A DNA stretch of 64,000 nucleotides from assembly GCA_963921795.1 (NCBI GenBank), contig OY997639.1, positions 51,393,762 to 51,457,761 on the forward strand. Reading direction: 5' to 3'. Under the pieces are notes generated by a model, which was not told the origin of the DNA, searched no databases, and was given only the letters and a program-made list of their open reading frames with translations. This DNA is from Nannobrachium achirus (lineage: Eukaryota; Chordata; Actinopteri; Myctophiformes; Myctophidae). This document shows positions 10,556 to 21,300 of this stretch, one piece after another; position 1 is the first letter of the stretch, and the number at the start of each line of letters is the position of its first letter. The position numbers and the translations under genes were made by a program.

Positions 10556-10739
10556 ACATATGCATGGATGCCTGGCGGCGTCGCCGGTTCAATTCCCAAT
10601 CCGGACGACCTTTGCCTCATGTCACTCGCCATCTCTCTTCCCATTTCCTGTCAGTCTACTGTCCTATCCAATAAAGGCATAACAGCCCAAAAACAAATCT
10701 TAAAAAAAGAAAAGTAGAGAAAAAAAAAAAAAAAAAAAA
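10556..10739 (+). mobile_element. tRNA-derived SINE fragment with A-rich tail
   Basis: A Pol III B-box-like sequence GGTTCAATTCC (10586-10596) is followed by a pyrimidine-rich segment (CTCTCTTCCCATTTCCTGTC) and CTGTCCTATCCAATAAAGGC, a 3' body well known from fish tRNA-SINEs. It ends in a run of about 20 A at 10718-10738. The A-box end is degenerate, so the element is 5' truncated. It ends just before the broken exon copy at 10752. Confidence 0.75.
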
Positions 10740-10751
10740 GGAATTCCTCAG

Positions 10752-10783
10752 ACTGAAGGACAGGGTGAAAAAGCTGACAGAAT
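10752..10783 (+). pseudogene. Broken copy of the 5' part of exon 2
   Basis: TTCCTCAG followed by ACTGAAGGACAGGGTGAAAA repeats the acceptor and first about 20 bases of the real exon 2 (10801-10830). Read in the exon's frame it gives LKDRVKKLTE and soon reaches a stop. This short copy is closer to the human TAX1BP1 wording (LKDKLKK) than the full exon is (LKVSVKN). It is either a duplicated exon fragment or the remains of the original exon start. Confidence 0.7.
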
Positions 10784-10807
10784 ATTATCTATGCCATGTT
10801 TCCTCAG

Positions 10808-10898
10808 ACTGAAGGTCAGCGTGAAGAACCTGAATGTGGAGAAGGAAGCCCTGGAGCCTCATCTAAAGAACGAGAAAGATGAGAAGGAACTCTACAAG
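10808..10898 (+). CDS. tax1bp1: tax1bp1-like exon 2 of window (coiled coil)
   Basis: The acceptor TTTCCTCAG and donor GTAAAC bound 91 bases: one base completing the split codon, then 30 codons ending in phase 0. The product ends HLKNEKDEKELYK, nearly the human TAX1BP1 stretch TEKDEKELYK, and continues exon 1 in frame (ETGLDG then LKVSV). The exon's 3' end with its donor is partly repeated twice downstream (about 10963-10980 and 11667-11690: CTCTACAAGGTAAAC), so decoy donors lie in the following intron. Confidence 0.88.
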
Positions 10899-10990
10899 GT
10901 AAACAGTCTTGTATATACTGGTAAAAGCAGCCATTCTCAGCTTTATTTTGAGGTATTTGTGTTCACAAGGTAAACAGTCTTGTATATACT

Positions 10991-11626
10991 GGTAAAAGCA
11001 GCCATTCTCAGCTTTATTTTGAGGTATTTGTGTTCATATAGTCCTAACAGAGGACTTGCCATGGCTTCAGATTGATTACATTTACAAAAGTGTGTTTATC
11101 TTGGATTCTAAGTCTCAAGGGACCATTTTTGGTGAGCGCGAGGTGCTCTCATGTACTCTCATGCTATTTGCTAAATAACTGTACATGCTAGAAACTCAAT
11201 TTTTTTGGCATTGGGCATGCATTCTAAGTCTCATTTCGGCACCTTCCTTGTTCGTAATGTCCTTACAGAAGATTTGCTGTGGCTCTGGAAAGATGGGCAA
11301 AATAGTAACAAAAAAGGTGGGAAGGGCTATCTATAGAATGTGAACATTTGTGCAAGTCTTTGAAAATATTTAACCCGATTCTATAAATGTCTTCTAAATC
11401 CTTCTTCTAAATCAGTGTAATTCCAGAACCCCGGAATTACATGTACCGTATTTGGCTGTGGACCCCCATCTCAAAACATGGTTGTTGTTGTTATCTCCGT
11501 GGTGTAGTCTTTTAAAGTCAGAAAACTACAACATTACGTCATTAGCCGCGGTGAAGACCCGTCGCCATGGACCTAGACATATCTCCTCTGTTTTTACTTT
11601 CAGACATTCTCCATCACCCCGTTCAC
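10991..11626. repeat. Intronic duplication, copy 2 (partner 9732-10364)
   Basis: Near-identical to 9732-10364. Its left edge is preceded by a short tandem repeat of about 70 bp (10899-10990) that includes the exon 2 donor region. Its right edge runs into a short palindrome (TCTACTCTAACTATA with TATAGTTAGAGTAGA) at 11632-11665. Confidence 0.92.
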
Positions 11627-11754
11627 CCCGTTCTACTCTAACTATAAGTATATAGTTAGAGTAGAACTCTACAAGGTAAACATTCTTGTTAACCTTTGTT
11701 TAACAAACAGTCTTGTTTCAGTTAGAGTAGAGTCATTAGCAATATATGTACATG

Positions 11755-13645
11755 CAGTGATGGGCAGTAATGAGCTACAAGTAGCGACACTACATAGTTT
11801 AACTAAGATAACGTTCTAAGTAACGTCACGGTAGCGACGCTCCATCTGAACCAAATAGCTTTTTCTGTTGCGTAGCTATTTTTAGACCCAAGTAGTGACG
11901 TAACGTCCAACAAACGCTACACGTTACTATCCCTGCAAAAATGTAGTGCAAAATAAGGTTTATGGAGAAAATAATTCCCAACAGATCCCCAAACATGTTT
12001 TCTATATGGTGAAGCTCACAGAAGAAATTGTCTGAGAACAGCTGACGAAAATGCAACCGTTGTGAGCTTGTAGATCTTGTGGGGCGGAGCATAAATCAGG
12101 CTTGAGCATGGCTTGAGAGATTGCTGCAGCCAGCTGAGATGGACAGAGTACTCGACCCTAGTACTTCGAGTACAGAGTAGGCTACTCCTGGTCAAACTAA
12201 TATAATGCCTCAACTCCTACTTTCCAATTGCTTGTCAGGGTGGGGGGGATCCCCAATTCTCTTTTGGGGTCACAGCCTGAAAAGGTAGACATTTAATTAA
12301 AAAGTAAATGAAAGGATGACACAAGGGCTTGTTTCCAGTTTCAGTTTGTTTTATAATAATCAACCGAACTGAGCATTTTTTGACTGCCTATTTGTTTGGT
12401 GGAAAGTTGATTACCAAAAAAAATAATAATAATAATAATGTGTTGTAGTTAGCTACTAACTTGCTGTGTAGCTTGTAGCTTGCTCTGCTACATTTCTCTG
12501 TGGATAGCTTCAAGTTATATTTCATTGAGAGTAGTGTTGTGCGGTTTTTCGGTTTTACGGTTTTATACGGTGTTATAAAATGTTGCCGGTCTCGTAAGCC
12601 AAAACAGAAAACCGTCACGTGACATGTGCGCCGCCGCCGCATCTGCCGTGTTTACGGAAGCAGCAGAAATCACTCCTGAAGGAGACACAGAGATAATGGT
12701 AGCAAGCCAAGTAGGCAGCTGGGGTTAGACTTGGTCTCTAAAGAAATTCAACAGCTGTAACCAAATAAAGAAGCGAGGCTTAGCTTGAGGCTAAACACGG
12801 TGGATCTACAAGCTCACAACACGTTGCACGCTCGACGAGCCACAAGCTTGTAGATCAGCTATTGTTTATGCCTCTCCTCCAAGGCTAAAGGAACGGGGCT
12901 AAAGCGCTAGCATGCTAACGATTTAGCCACGTTCCTTCAGGAGGAAAAACAACAGCAAACGTAGGCTAAAAGTAACAATTATGTAACGTCACTGCATCGA
13001 TGCAGAACGGCACGCGGATGCATCACAATGAGAGCAAATTGTCTTAATCTAAAACCTTTTAAGAAGTCCTCTACTCCATCACTGTTTACTAGACAGTGTG
13101 TGTGCGCGACACAGCAGCACAGTACACACTGCAGCAACGGTATAGCGTTTGTCAATCTGTGGATCGAGACCCCAGAGAGGTCCCAAAATGATTTTGGGTG
13201 GTCCCCAAATGATTAACTTAATGTGCAACATTGTTTTCTCACTCAACCGTAAAAAGAAAAACATATCCTACAGTGTATTGAGGGTTTATATTGTACATGT
13301 CTAAAGTGACAATGTAAGGACTTTTTTTAACCTCTGAAATGACAAATTAAATTGACTTAGGCTATTTACAATTTATTTTAGTATAGCCCAATAGTATTTA
13401 CTGCATTTTTGTGGGTAAAACACTTTTGTATCTGCTTTATAAATAAAGCACTTTGAAACTTTTTTATTCTTCTTTTTTTTTATCACATTAAAATCTATAA
13501 GATTGTAAAACCGTGTAAAACCGTGTACCAGGGGTTTTTTGGGAGCCAAAATCGGGGTTTTGAAAAAATGGAAACCGTACAACCCTAATTGAGAGTAACT
13601 TGTAGCTTAGATTACTACATTTTCCAAGTAGCTTGCCCATCACTG
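11755..13645. mobile_element. hAT-type element with perfect 8-bp target duplication
   Basis: Ends are CAGTGATGGGCA... and ...TGCCCATCACTG, flanked on both sides by TGTACATG (11747-11754 and 13646-13653). The CAGTG terminus and 8-bp duplication are diagnostic of the hAT superfamily. No transposase is encoded, so it is non-autonomous. A second hAT element (12532-13587) is nested inside. It lies in the 20-kb intron between exons 2 and 3. Confidence 0.92.
12532..13587. mobile_element. Nested hAT-type element with perfect 8-bp target duplication
   Basis: Ends are TAGTGTTGTGCGGTTTT and (reversed) TAGGGTTGTACGGTTTC. Both flanks read ATTGAGAG (12524-12531 and 13588-13595). Removing the insert rejoins the outer element without a gap. 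A hairpin of the recurring family lies inside at 12803-12871. No coding capacity. Confidence 0.92.
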
Positions 13646-13723
13646 TGTACATGTATCCACCAACCTCACACACTGTTGTTTATTGTAGAGATTCTCAACC
13701 TTTTTATTTCCAAGGACTCGCAC

Positions 13724-13905
13724 ATAGGGATGGGACTATATGCGATATTATCGTTTATCGTGAAAAAAACACTCAAGATAATCATATTGTGAAGATTTCA
13801 TTTATCGTGATATCGTCTTCCGTCATGCACTGGATCAATCACATTTTATTTGCCGTGCTGCATATCCGGTACCACTTAAATCACAGATAAAAAGCTAGAT
13901 ATCTC
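13724..13905. repeat. Single end of a hAT-like repeat (GATA/TATCG-rich)
   Basis: TAGGGATGGGACTATATGCG is followed by TATCGTTTATCGTGA phrases, like one terminus of the hAT elements at 29005 and 46421. No matching right end was found nearby, so it is a truncated copy. Confidence 0.5.
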
Positions 13906-14289
13906 ATGATCCGCTGCTGCAGTTAATTGGCACGACTGGTAAAACAGACTTTCGGAAGTGTGGAACTGTGGAAGGCACTCTGCCCCCTGCAGTGGGAAAG
14001 AGGGAGTCCCGCATCTGATTCGCCTACCGAGCATCCGATTCTGTTACGCACAAGGAAGCGTCCTTCAGAATTCCGGAAGCTTGCCAGTCCTCTTTTACCA
14101 ACGCCCCCCCCAGAGCTGGAGGAGACCTTTTTATGTCTATGACTTAAACCCTCCATAATTGGTAAAAGGTACCTAAATATACGTACTTGATACAGTCTTT
14201 TTTCACTCTCTATCAAACGTCTTTACCAAAAAATTGCCGATCTAAGCTCACAACACGACGCAACACAACACGTTGTAGATTGGCCAGTA

Positions 14290-15440
14290 TAATGGATTTT
14301 GATTGTCTTTTGTTTTTCTGCAGAGCATGCAGTTTCCGACCACTTTTTGAGCAATTCTCTGACCCTTAACAACCCATGCTCTTCTTCTCATCCTGAGCAA
14401 GGTTCCGGCCACTCCATTGTGATTCTCCTCGTGGGCTTCTCGAGCTAACAGTGTTGACACCCAGGCTTCATACAACAAGACGGGGACAGCAACTTTATCT
14501 TCATTGAAGATCTGCACGTGTCCCCCACAGACCAACAAGCCAGTCTCTTTATCTTTGTACACCACCAGCCTGTCTGTGATTGTGCTTGGGAAGGATGCAC
14601 TTTTCTGTGCTGCAAGGAAGATTTCTCTTAGGGCGTCTTCTCTCTCTGTCACTGAGATGACTTGTGAAGACGACACTGCCTCCCACTTTGGATTGTTTGC
14701 AGTTCGCTTGTTCCCTCTCATGAACGTCTTCGCTGCTCTCCAAATCCAAGCAGCTGTTTTGACAAGTCAGCTTAGGACAGCTGATCCTGCTGGTGGCCTC
14801 TTTGGTTGTGTTTGGGTTTGTGTTGGTTCCTGGTCTTGCTTTAGTTCAGATGTTTTTTGTTTGTCAGCATCCTTTGGATCTGGTGGCAGTTGTGCCTTGG
14901 CCTGTGCTCGGGTCAGTGCAGCAACAAATGCTTTCTTCTGTAATCTGTTGACACTGTCTCTGGCAGCTGTCACCAACTCTTTGGCAGATTTAACTGGCCA
15001 TTCATCCACTGGTAACTTCAAGAATGTTGGTCCAGAGTAGAGAAAGGAGTTAGCTTCGCCTTGGACTCCACTAGAGTGACGACTGGGCCCTGGTCGGTGT
15101 TCCACCAGAGGTACTGTACATCACTGCGCCGTAGGCATGCTCACTTCCATTCGAGAATGTTATTGCCCAAGGTTCTCCACTGAAGCCTGGAGGCATTATG
15201 GCCCTGGAAATGTAATCTGCCCGAGTTGCACATACTCTTCGAAGAGACGGATTGCATCTTCTCTGATATGAGGCTGTCTGAGAATGCTGTGTCCCAGGTG
15301 TCCTTGACAGGGCAGTTGTCGGTCTTTGCCTCCTCGCTCTCTGCACAAGGATGGCACCCTTTTGCTTGGCAGGAGTCACCAGGCCAACTTTGAGAGGTTT
15401 ATGGATGACATGACGTGGAGCTTATCCTCTTCCACAAGGT
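14290..15440 (-). pseudogene. BEL/Pao retrotransposon pol fragment
   Basis: Minus-strand frames in order give: SKL...GLVTPAKQKGAILVQRA (RT-RNase H linker); GEPWAITFSNGSEHAYGAVM (RNase H-like, with the usual SDGS changed to SNGS); SGPTFLKLPVDEWP (post-RNase H); and an integrase zinc-binding segment with HEENH and CMLC, an HHCC pattern. The frame breaks between these pieces, the RT core is missing, and no integrase DDE core follows. So this is a dead, internally deleted element. The gag fragments at 15760-16319 and 17748-18083 on the same strand lie upstream in its reading direction. Confidence 0.8.
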
Positions 15441-15441
15441 A

Positions 15442-15720
15442 CCCTAGACCAGGTGTTCCCAAACCTTTTTGGCTCGGGGCACTCCTTAAATATTTTTTTC
15501 ATCCGAGGCACCCCTACATTATTATATTCCTAATTTTCACTCCCAGCACCTTATATTTATAGCATATTTTAGCGATTATGTTGCGAGGAAAGTGAGATAA
15601 TAGTCATTTTGTTAGAACCGACAGAAAATAACTTTGTATTTCAAGTTTAAAATTATACTAGATGTATTTTTAAATGTCTAGCTGTGACAACGAGCTGTGA
15701 CAACGAGTAGCATCATGATC
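15442..15720. repeat. Half of a hAT-MITE-like repeat
   Basis: CAGGTGTTCCCAAACC followed by TTTTTGGCTCGGGGCAC resembles the start of CAGTGTTTCCCAAAC-type hAT MITEs. A matching right end is not visible. It separates the BEL/Pao gag and pol pieces. Confidence 0.4.
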
Positions 15721-15759
15721 ACTGGAAGCTCCTGCATTCCGCTCCTGCATTCCGCTCTT

Positions 15760-16449
15760 TTAGGTTGTGAAGCCTCTGGGGGCAACGTTTGAGAAAACCT
15801 CCTTGAACTGCTTTGCTAGGGTGGATGGGAGATTTTTGATGAACTCCTCCTGACCCTCTGTGTACTTCTTTTTGCCTTTATCCTTTTCAGATTTGTCAGA
15901 CTTCTTTGACACAGATTTGGAACAGAGGTACAAATGATGCTCAGGAGCCTGCTCTTCCCTGCAGTCTTGTTTTTTACATAGAAAGCCGGGTTTGCAGGAT
16001 GATTGGTCATCGTGGACCTCAAGGCATTTCGTACACGCTCCCAACTTCTTTACTGAAGCCTTCCTTTCAGCCACAGTCAGAGCCTTCAACTGCTTGCAGA
16101 AATAGAGCTTGTTCTTGTGTTTGGCATCGTCACAGACTACACAGCCTGGTCACCAGCTGACTTTGTAGAATTGGTTCTTGCACTCTTCTGCTCAATTTTG
16201 TTGTCTTTCCAACTTGGTTTACTTGGCTCCTCATCTCGTAGCTGCTCAAGCTCCTCGTAGATAGCCTCTTGCTGCTGGAGGAATGCCAAGAGATAATCAA
16301 ACCGTTTGTCCAGTGTCACTCCATTCAGGGTTTCCTGCAGGAAAAAGTCTTGACCAGGGGGGATCTCCTGGCGCTCACGCTTTGCTTGACATTTTTTGAC
16401 AATTAATTAATTAATTCAAGTAATTAATTCACTTAATTTTTTATATTAA
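15760..16449 (-). pseudogene. BEL/Pao gag fragment, copy A
   Basis: Minus-strand frames give MTLDKRFDYLLAFLQQQEAI with a coiled-coil run, then KALTVAERKASVKKLGACTK with a Cys/His knuckle (C-x2-C-x3-H, CKPGFLCKKQDC, HHLYLC) and a lysine-rich stretch. This is a gag arrangement of BEL/Pao elements. An extra segment of about 66 bp (about 16108-16190), absent from copy B, splits the frame. Downstream it keeps a longer 3' part (to 15760) than copy B. Confidence 0.75.
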
Positions 16450-16910
16450 AACTCACCCAGCGCTATTTTTAAGACCCTTCTGAGGGTCCACAGCACCAGG
16501 ATTTTGCCTACCTTTAACGTGGGCGCGCGCGCGAATCTATTGCGCGATGGTTCACCGATTGCATTCACAATACGATCCAGGCACGGTAAGCAACAAAACA
16601 CTACAGCCTTCCATTGCTCAAAGCGAAACCGACTGGGCGCCACGCTGGTGTTGTGTAACATTGAACCGGATGACATTTCGGCAGACAGGATACAGGCGTC
16701 GTTGTCCCGCCCCCCCCATTTTTGTTTTGGAAGATCTGGATCTGTTTTTTGTGAAGAGGGCCCGTCCATAGAGCGCTATGGACGGCGAATCGGCGATCAT
16801 ACTTTTTTGTTTTATAGTTATTAAAGCTAATTGATAACTCGTCATACTCGTCATAAGCAGAGTGGACCCATAAATATAGCTTGTCAAACTCGTCCAATGT
16901 AGTGGATTAG
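16450..16910. mobile_element. TTAA-target element (piggyBac-like, non-autonomous), copy 1
   Basis: Copy B of the surrounding duplication reads TTTTTTATATTAATTCTTAT without interruption. Here 461 bp lie between two TTAA (16446-16449 and 16911-16914). The same element stands at 55248-55718, also between TTAA. Its ends CTCACCCA and (reversed) CTAATCCA or CTCATCCA form short inverted repeats. A TTAA target duplication is the mark of piggyBac-type transposases. No coding capacity is seen; the inside has short palindromes such as AGAGCGCT. Confidence 0.88.
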
Positions 16911-16914
16911 TTAA

Positions 16915-17379
16915 TTCTTATTTTTGCCCTATAAAAACACATGAATGTGCCCATGATGACTGAAAACACAACTACATGCTATCATTCATCATCCACATTT
17001 ATTCAACATTGAATAAATAAGTTTTTCACAGGACAGAGTAACTTCTTTTTTTTCCCCCAGGTTAATCAACCAGCACTCGTGCCATATAAATAGAAGTCTA
17101 CAGCACAATAAAATAAAAAAAAACATTGGTGTAAAGTAACTAAGTAGATTTACTTAAGTACTGTACTTATACTGTACAAAGGAGATTTTGAGGTATTTGT
17201 ACTTTACTTGAGTACCTGCTGAAGTGCCCCAGGGGGGCTCCGTAGTGAAGCGATAAGCGACTAGAATAGAAGAAATGGCGAACGGATGAACGCAGCGTGT
17301 TCTCATGTTGCATCGCGTCCGAACGGACACACGAGTGTCACTGTTGACTGTTGTTAGTTAGCTTTTTGGCTAATAAGCT

Positions 17380-17443
<64 letters not shown>

Positions 17444-17747
17444 CTATGCACTGCGCGACTGCACGTATATACCCGGGCCATAACACACTGAAGTGCAGGC
17501 AGACAGCGCAGCACATAAGAATACAAAATAACAACTATGTAACACAAATGGTGTTAATGTGCACTGATATGAAGCGCTGCGAGACAGAAGGAGCATTTAA
17601 TTCCTGAACACATTCAAGAGCCGTGTCGTGCGCAGTGTGCCTGCTACGGTCAGGAGGAGGATTTTTCTTTTTTTTCCCCTAGACCTTGGGGGGGCGGGCG
17701 GGTTTTCTGGCCGGGGGGGGGGCGCCTGGCCTATAAAGCGCTGCAGG
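16915..17747. repeat. Duplicated block A with long (GT)n
   Basis: From TTCTTATTTTTGCCC onward this block repeats at 18213-18956. It contains a (GT)n array at about 17383-17441 and ends in poly-G/GGGGCGGGCGG and GCGCTGCAGG. With the gag segments it forms a tandem duplication of about 1.3 kb. Copy A also has about 75 bp (17180-17260) not present in copy B. Confidence 0.88.
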
Positions 17748-18083
17748 TTTGGAACAGAGGTACAAATGATGCTCAGGAGCCTGCTCTTCCCTGCAGTCTT
17801 GTTTTTTACATAGAAAGCCGGGTTTGCAGGATGATTGGTCATCGTGGACCTCAAGGCATTTCGTACACGCTCCCAACTTCTTTACTGAAGCCTTCCTTTC
17901 AGCCACAGTCAGAGCCTTCAACTGCTTGCAGAAATAGAGCTTGTTCTTTTCAATTTCAATTTTGTTGTCTTTCCAACTTGGTTTACTTGGCTCCTCATCT
18001 CGTAGCTGCTCAAGCTCCTCGTAGATAGCCTCTTGCTGCTGGAGGAATGCCAAGAGATAATCAAACCGTTTGTCCAGTGTCAC
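17748..18083 (-). pseudogene. BEL/Pao gag fragment, copy B
   Basis: Same product as copy A but with the coiled-coil start (MTLDKRF) and the knuckle region (GACTKCLEVH...C...HHLYLC) in one continuous frame of about 110 codons, as the 66-bp interruption of copy A is absent. The frame then runs into G-rich duplicated sequence, so it is truncated. It lies on the same strand as the pol fragment. Confidence 0.75.
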
Positions 18084-18212
18084 TCCATTCAGGGTTTCCT
18101 GCAGGAAAAAGTCTTGACCAGGGGGGATCTCCTGGCGCTCACGCTTTGCTTGACATTTTTTGACAATTAATTAATTAATTCAAGTAATTAATTCACTTAA
18201 TTTTTTATATTA

Positions 18213-18583
18213 ATTCTTATTTTTGCCCTATAAAAACACATGAATGTGCCCATGATGACTGAAAACACAACTACATGCTATCATTCATCATCCACATTTA
18301 TTCAACATTGAATAAATACGTTTTTCACAGGACAGAGTAACTTCTTTTTTTTTTCCCAGGTTAATCAACCAGCACTCGTGCCATATAAATAGAAGTCTAC
18401 AGCACAGTAAAAAAACAACAACATTGGTGTAAAGTAACTAAGTCGATTTACTTAAGTACTGTACTTATACTGTTCGAACGGATGAACGCAGCGTGTTCTC
18501 ATGTTGCATCGTGTCCGAACGGACACACGAGTGTCACTGTTGACTGTTGTTAGTTAGCTTGTTGGCTAATAAGCTCTGTGTGT

Positions 18584-18639
<56 letters not shown>

Positions 18640-18956
18640 CTATGCACTGCACGACTGCGCGTATATACCCGGGCCATAACACACTGAAGTGCAGGCAGAC
18701 AGCGCAGCACATAAGAATACAAAATAACAACTATGTAACACAAATGGTGTTAATGTGCACTGATATGAAGCGCTGCGAGACAGAAGGAGCATTTAATTTC
18801 TGAACACATTCAAGAGCCGTGTCGTGCGCAGTGTGCCTGCTACGGTCAGGAGGAGGATTTTTCTTTTTTTTCCCCTAGACCTTGGGGGGGCGGGCGGGTT
18901 TTCTGGCCGGGGGGGGGGGGGGGGGGGGGGGGGCGCCTGGCCTATAAAGCGCTGCA
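18213..18956. repeat. Duplicated block B with long (GT)n
   Basis: Partner of 16915-17747. The (GT)n array is at about 18577-18637, and the G-run at about 18908-18933 is much longer than in block A, showing microsatellite change since the duplication. Confidence 0.88.
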
Positions 18957-19022
18957 GGAAACCCTGCCATTATTTTTGCTTGTTTGGTCAAAACGTCCTG
19001 TTCTCTATGGACCATAGCTTAC

Positions 19023-19447
19023 TGTGATAGATTTCTAAATAAATGTAACTACTAATTTGTTTCTAAAGTAACCAGAAGAGTCATGTCATTCACATAGTGG
19101 CGTGTCAGGATTTATATTCTAAGCTTCAGGCCAACCATGGAGTGAGGCACTGCCTCACCTGTCACCAGAATGTCGTGTCCTGTCATCTAACTGTTCCTAA
19201 CTAAAGCCTTATATGGATGTCTCTGATTTACCCCTGCTATTCCTGTATTCCTGTATTCCTGTCAGTGTATATAATGGGACCATGCCTGAGAAACAGGAGG
19301 CACAGTTAAGCATGCGTGTGTCTCAAAGAGCTCTTGTGTTAATATATTGTTAAATAAATATTGTACTCATTGCACTTTCACCTTCTGGGAATTCAATTTA
19401 TTATATTATTATTAGTATAAGTATGATGCTTAAAGAATTCTATTACA
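19023..19447 (+). repeat. 5' LTR
   Basis: TG...CA termini. TATATAA at 19268-19274 is a possible TATA box and AATAAA at 19353-19358 a possible poly(A) signal, giving a plausible U3-R-U5 order. An internal short tandem repeat (TTCCTGTA three times) lies at about 19238-19262. Confidence 0.93.
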
Positions 19448-20699
19448 GTGGCGTCCCTGGGTGGGCCCGGCATAATCTGTCTGTCAGCTTTTCTCTTTTT
19501 CCGTACAGGACACACTGGCTATTGATTCAGAGCAGCTGTCGGACAGGGATCGCCGGTCGAACTTAACGGGGTGAGAGTATCGTGAATACAATATGATTTG
19601 GGAGGCCAGACGTGGTCATTATAATTGCATGTACCCGGGACAGGCCACGACATTTTTATGCGGCTGTCGTACTTGCATGAACAAAATTTAATAGAGAGAT
19701 GCCTTGCATGTATAGAAGGTATCTACCGTATCTCGGAAGTATACTGTTTAAACGTACAGTACCCGTGTAATTCGGGGTGAAAGCTAATACGTAGCTCCAC
19801 GTGATCGTGGGTTGTTTCTGTTAAAGTACAGTACCTGTAGGAAACCAGGGTTAGGGTTGATTATCGATTGGGGAATCGCCTTTCGGCAATAATCATCTCG
19901 GTATAGGATATTGCATGACGAAATATTCTCTAAAACGCCGCATGTGGGCGAGTAATTATGAACGTAATCAGGCGATCATAAATGAACGTAACCAGACGTG
20001 AAATATGTAATTATGAAATGGTCGTATATATTTAACTGTGAAAGCCAGACTTGGTTGTTAAATAACTATTCCATGTAGTACAGTTGTGAGCATCTTTCTG
20101 GTAGGCCATGTTTTGGGGTGCCTTTATGGGCATCCGTCTCCTGTGAAAGTTGCTTACAAAGGGGGGGTAGGTATGAATTTAATTTATGCATTTATGATAA
20201 TCAACTAGAAGTGGGTAGTTGAAACCAGAACCAAAATAGGAATCGGGATCATCTTTTCTTTTCTCTCGCTGGGTTAAAAATGGCCTGGAGAATAAGAAGG
20301 TCTTATGTCATTAGGACATTGGGTAGACCGTATATGGGTTTTGCCACCTTAAATATTTTGTGGAAAGCGTAAGACTCGAGCTGCTGGGGGTGTGAATGTG
20401 AGTAGGCTATGTAGAATGTAAGGAAATACATTTTTGGCCTATATCAAATAACTGATGCTAGTGTAAAAAATACCAGGCAACGGGAGAGTCTGTTACCTTA
20501 TATAAATAGTCAGTCGTGGTCGAGCGATCAATATATCTGAAATGAAGAAACTGTTTGGAGGGAATGCTGGAGTTTCAGTTTGACTGGTAATAAAGAATCC
20601 CCGACCATCATGGTCGGCTGGGAAAAACGGCTTTCCGGTGATTTTAGACTATAATGTAAGCCTATAGACTTCGAATTACACATTATTATTTGTCTAAAG

Positions 20700-21300
20700 T
20701 GTTAGAGCTACAACAGAACCCCTATTATAATTAGTCTAGACCTGTCAAACTCTTGTGAGTCTGTCTGACACGGCAGCTGAGCTGCCTGCTTCGGTTGCGT
20801 TCTATTTTCGCCGTACAACAGTTACGCGTGGTGGGGGTTGACAGAGCGCCTATGTGAAATGAGCAGAAATAGCGTTAGCAGAATGAAGTTTCCGGCGCTG
20901 GTCTCTTCAGAATAAGAGTACCCCTAAAAGCCGGCTATAATAATACATTATGTACTGCACGTTAGGTTTGAAGCTCTTGGAGCCTGGCTTATTTCTGCCG
21001 GCTCCCAGATCGGAAATGTTCTTTCTGCTCACTTCACGGACCTTGTCAGAGCTACAAGCTGACAGCACGGTGAAATGCGCTGCGCTGTGGGCTTGTAGGT
21101 CTGCTATTTTTAAATGAGATACAGGGTCACAGCAGGCAAGGGTTCCTTTGCTGGCTATTTTAGTAGCGTACCGCACCGGCCATACGAAGAAGCGTATAGG
21201 CCTACATTGAGGAGACGATTGTTCTCGTGCGTCAACGCTTGCATAATCATACAGCAAAGGAAACCTCGGCACAATTAAATAGACATTATTTGATTTGACT
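20700..21300. other. Part of LTR-element interior with a hairpin copy
   Basis: Bases 21050-21113 hold a copy of the recurring hairpin family (GCTACAAGCTGACAGC with GCTGTGGGCTTGTAGGTC). The minus strand has an open frame of 121 codons (20907-21272) without recognisable motifs and without signs of coding; it is probably chance. Confidence 0.5.

Noticed and set aside
14504-15040. 178-codon plus-strand ORF opposite the BEL/Pao pol fragment
   Set aside because: It is the complement of the recognised pol reading frames on the minus strand; no motif of its own.
20907-21272. 121-codon minus-strand ORF as a gene of the LTR element
   Set aside because: Antisense to the LTR orientation, crosses a hairpin copy, no motif; length expected by chance in 8 kb.
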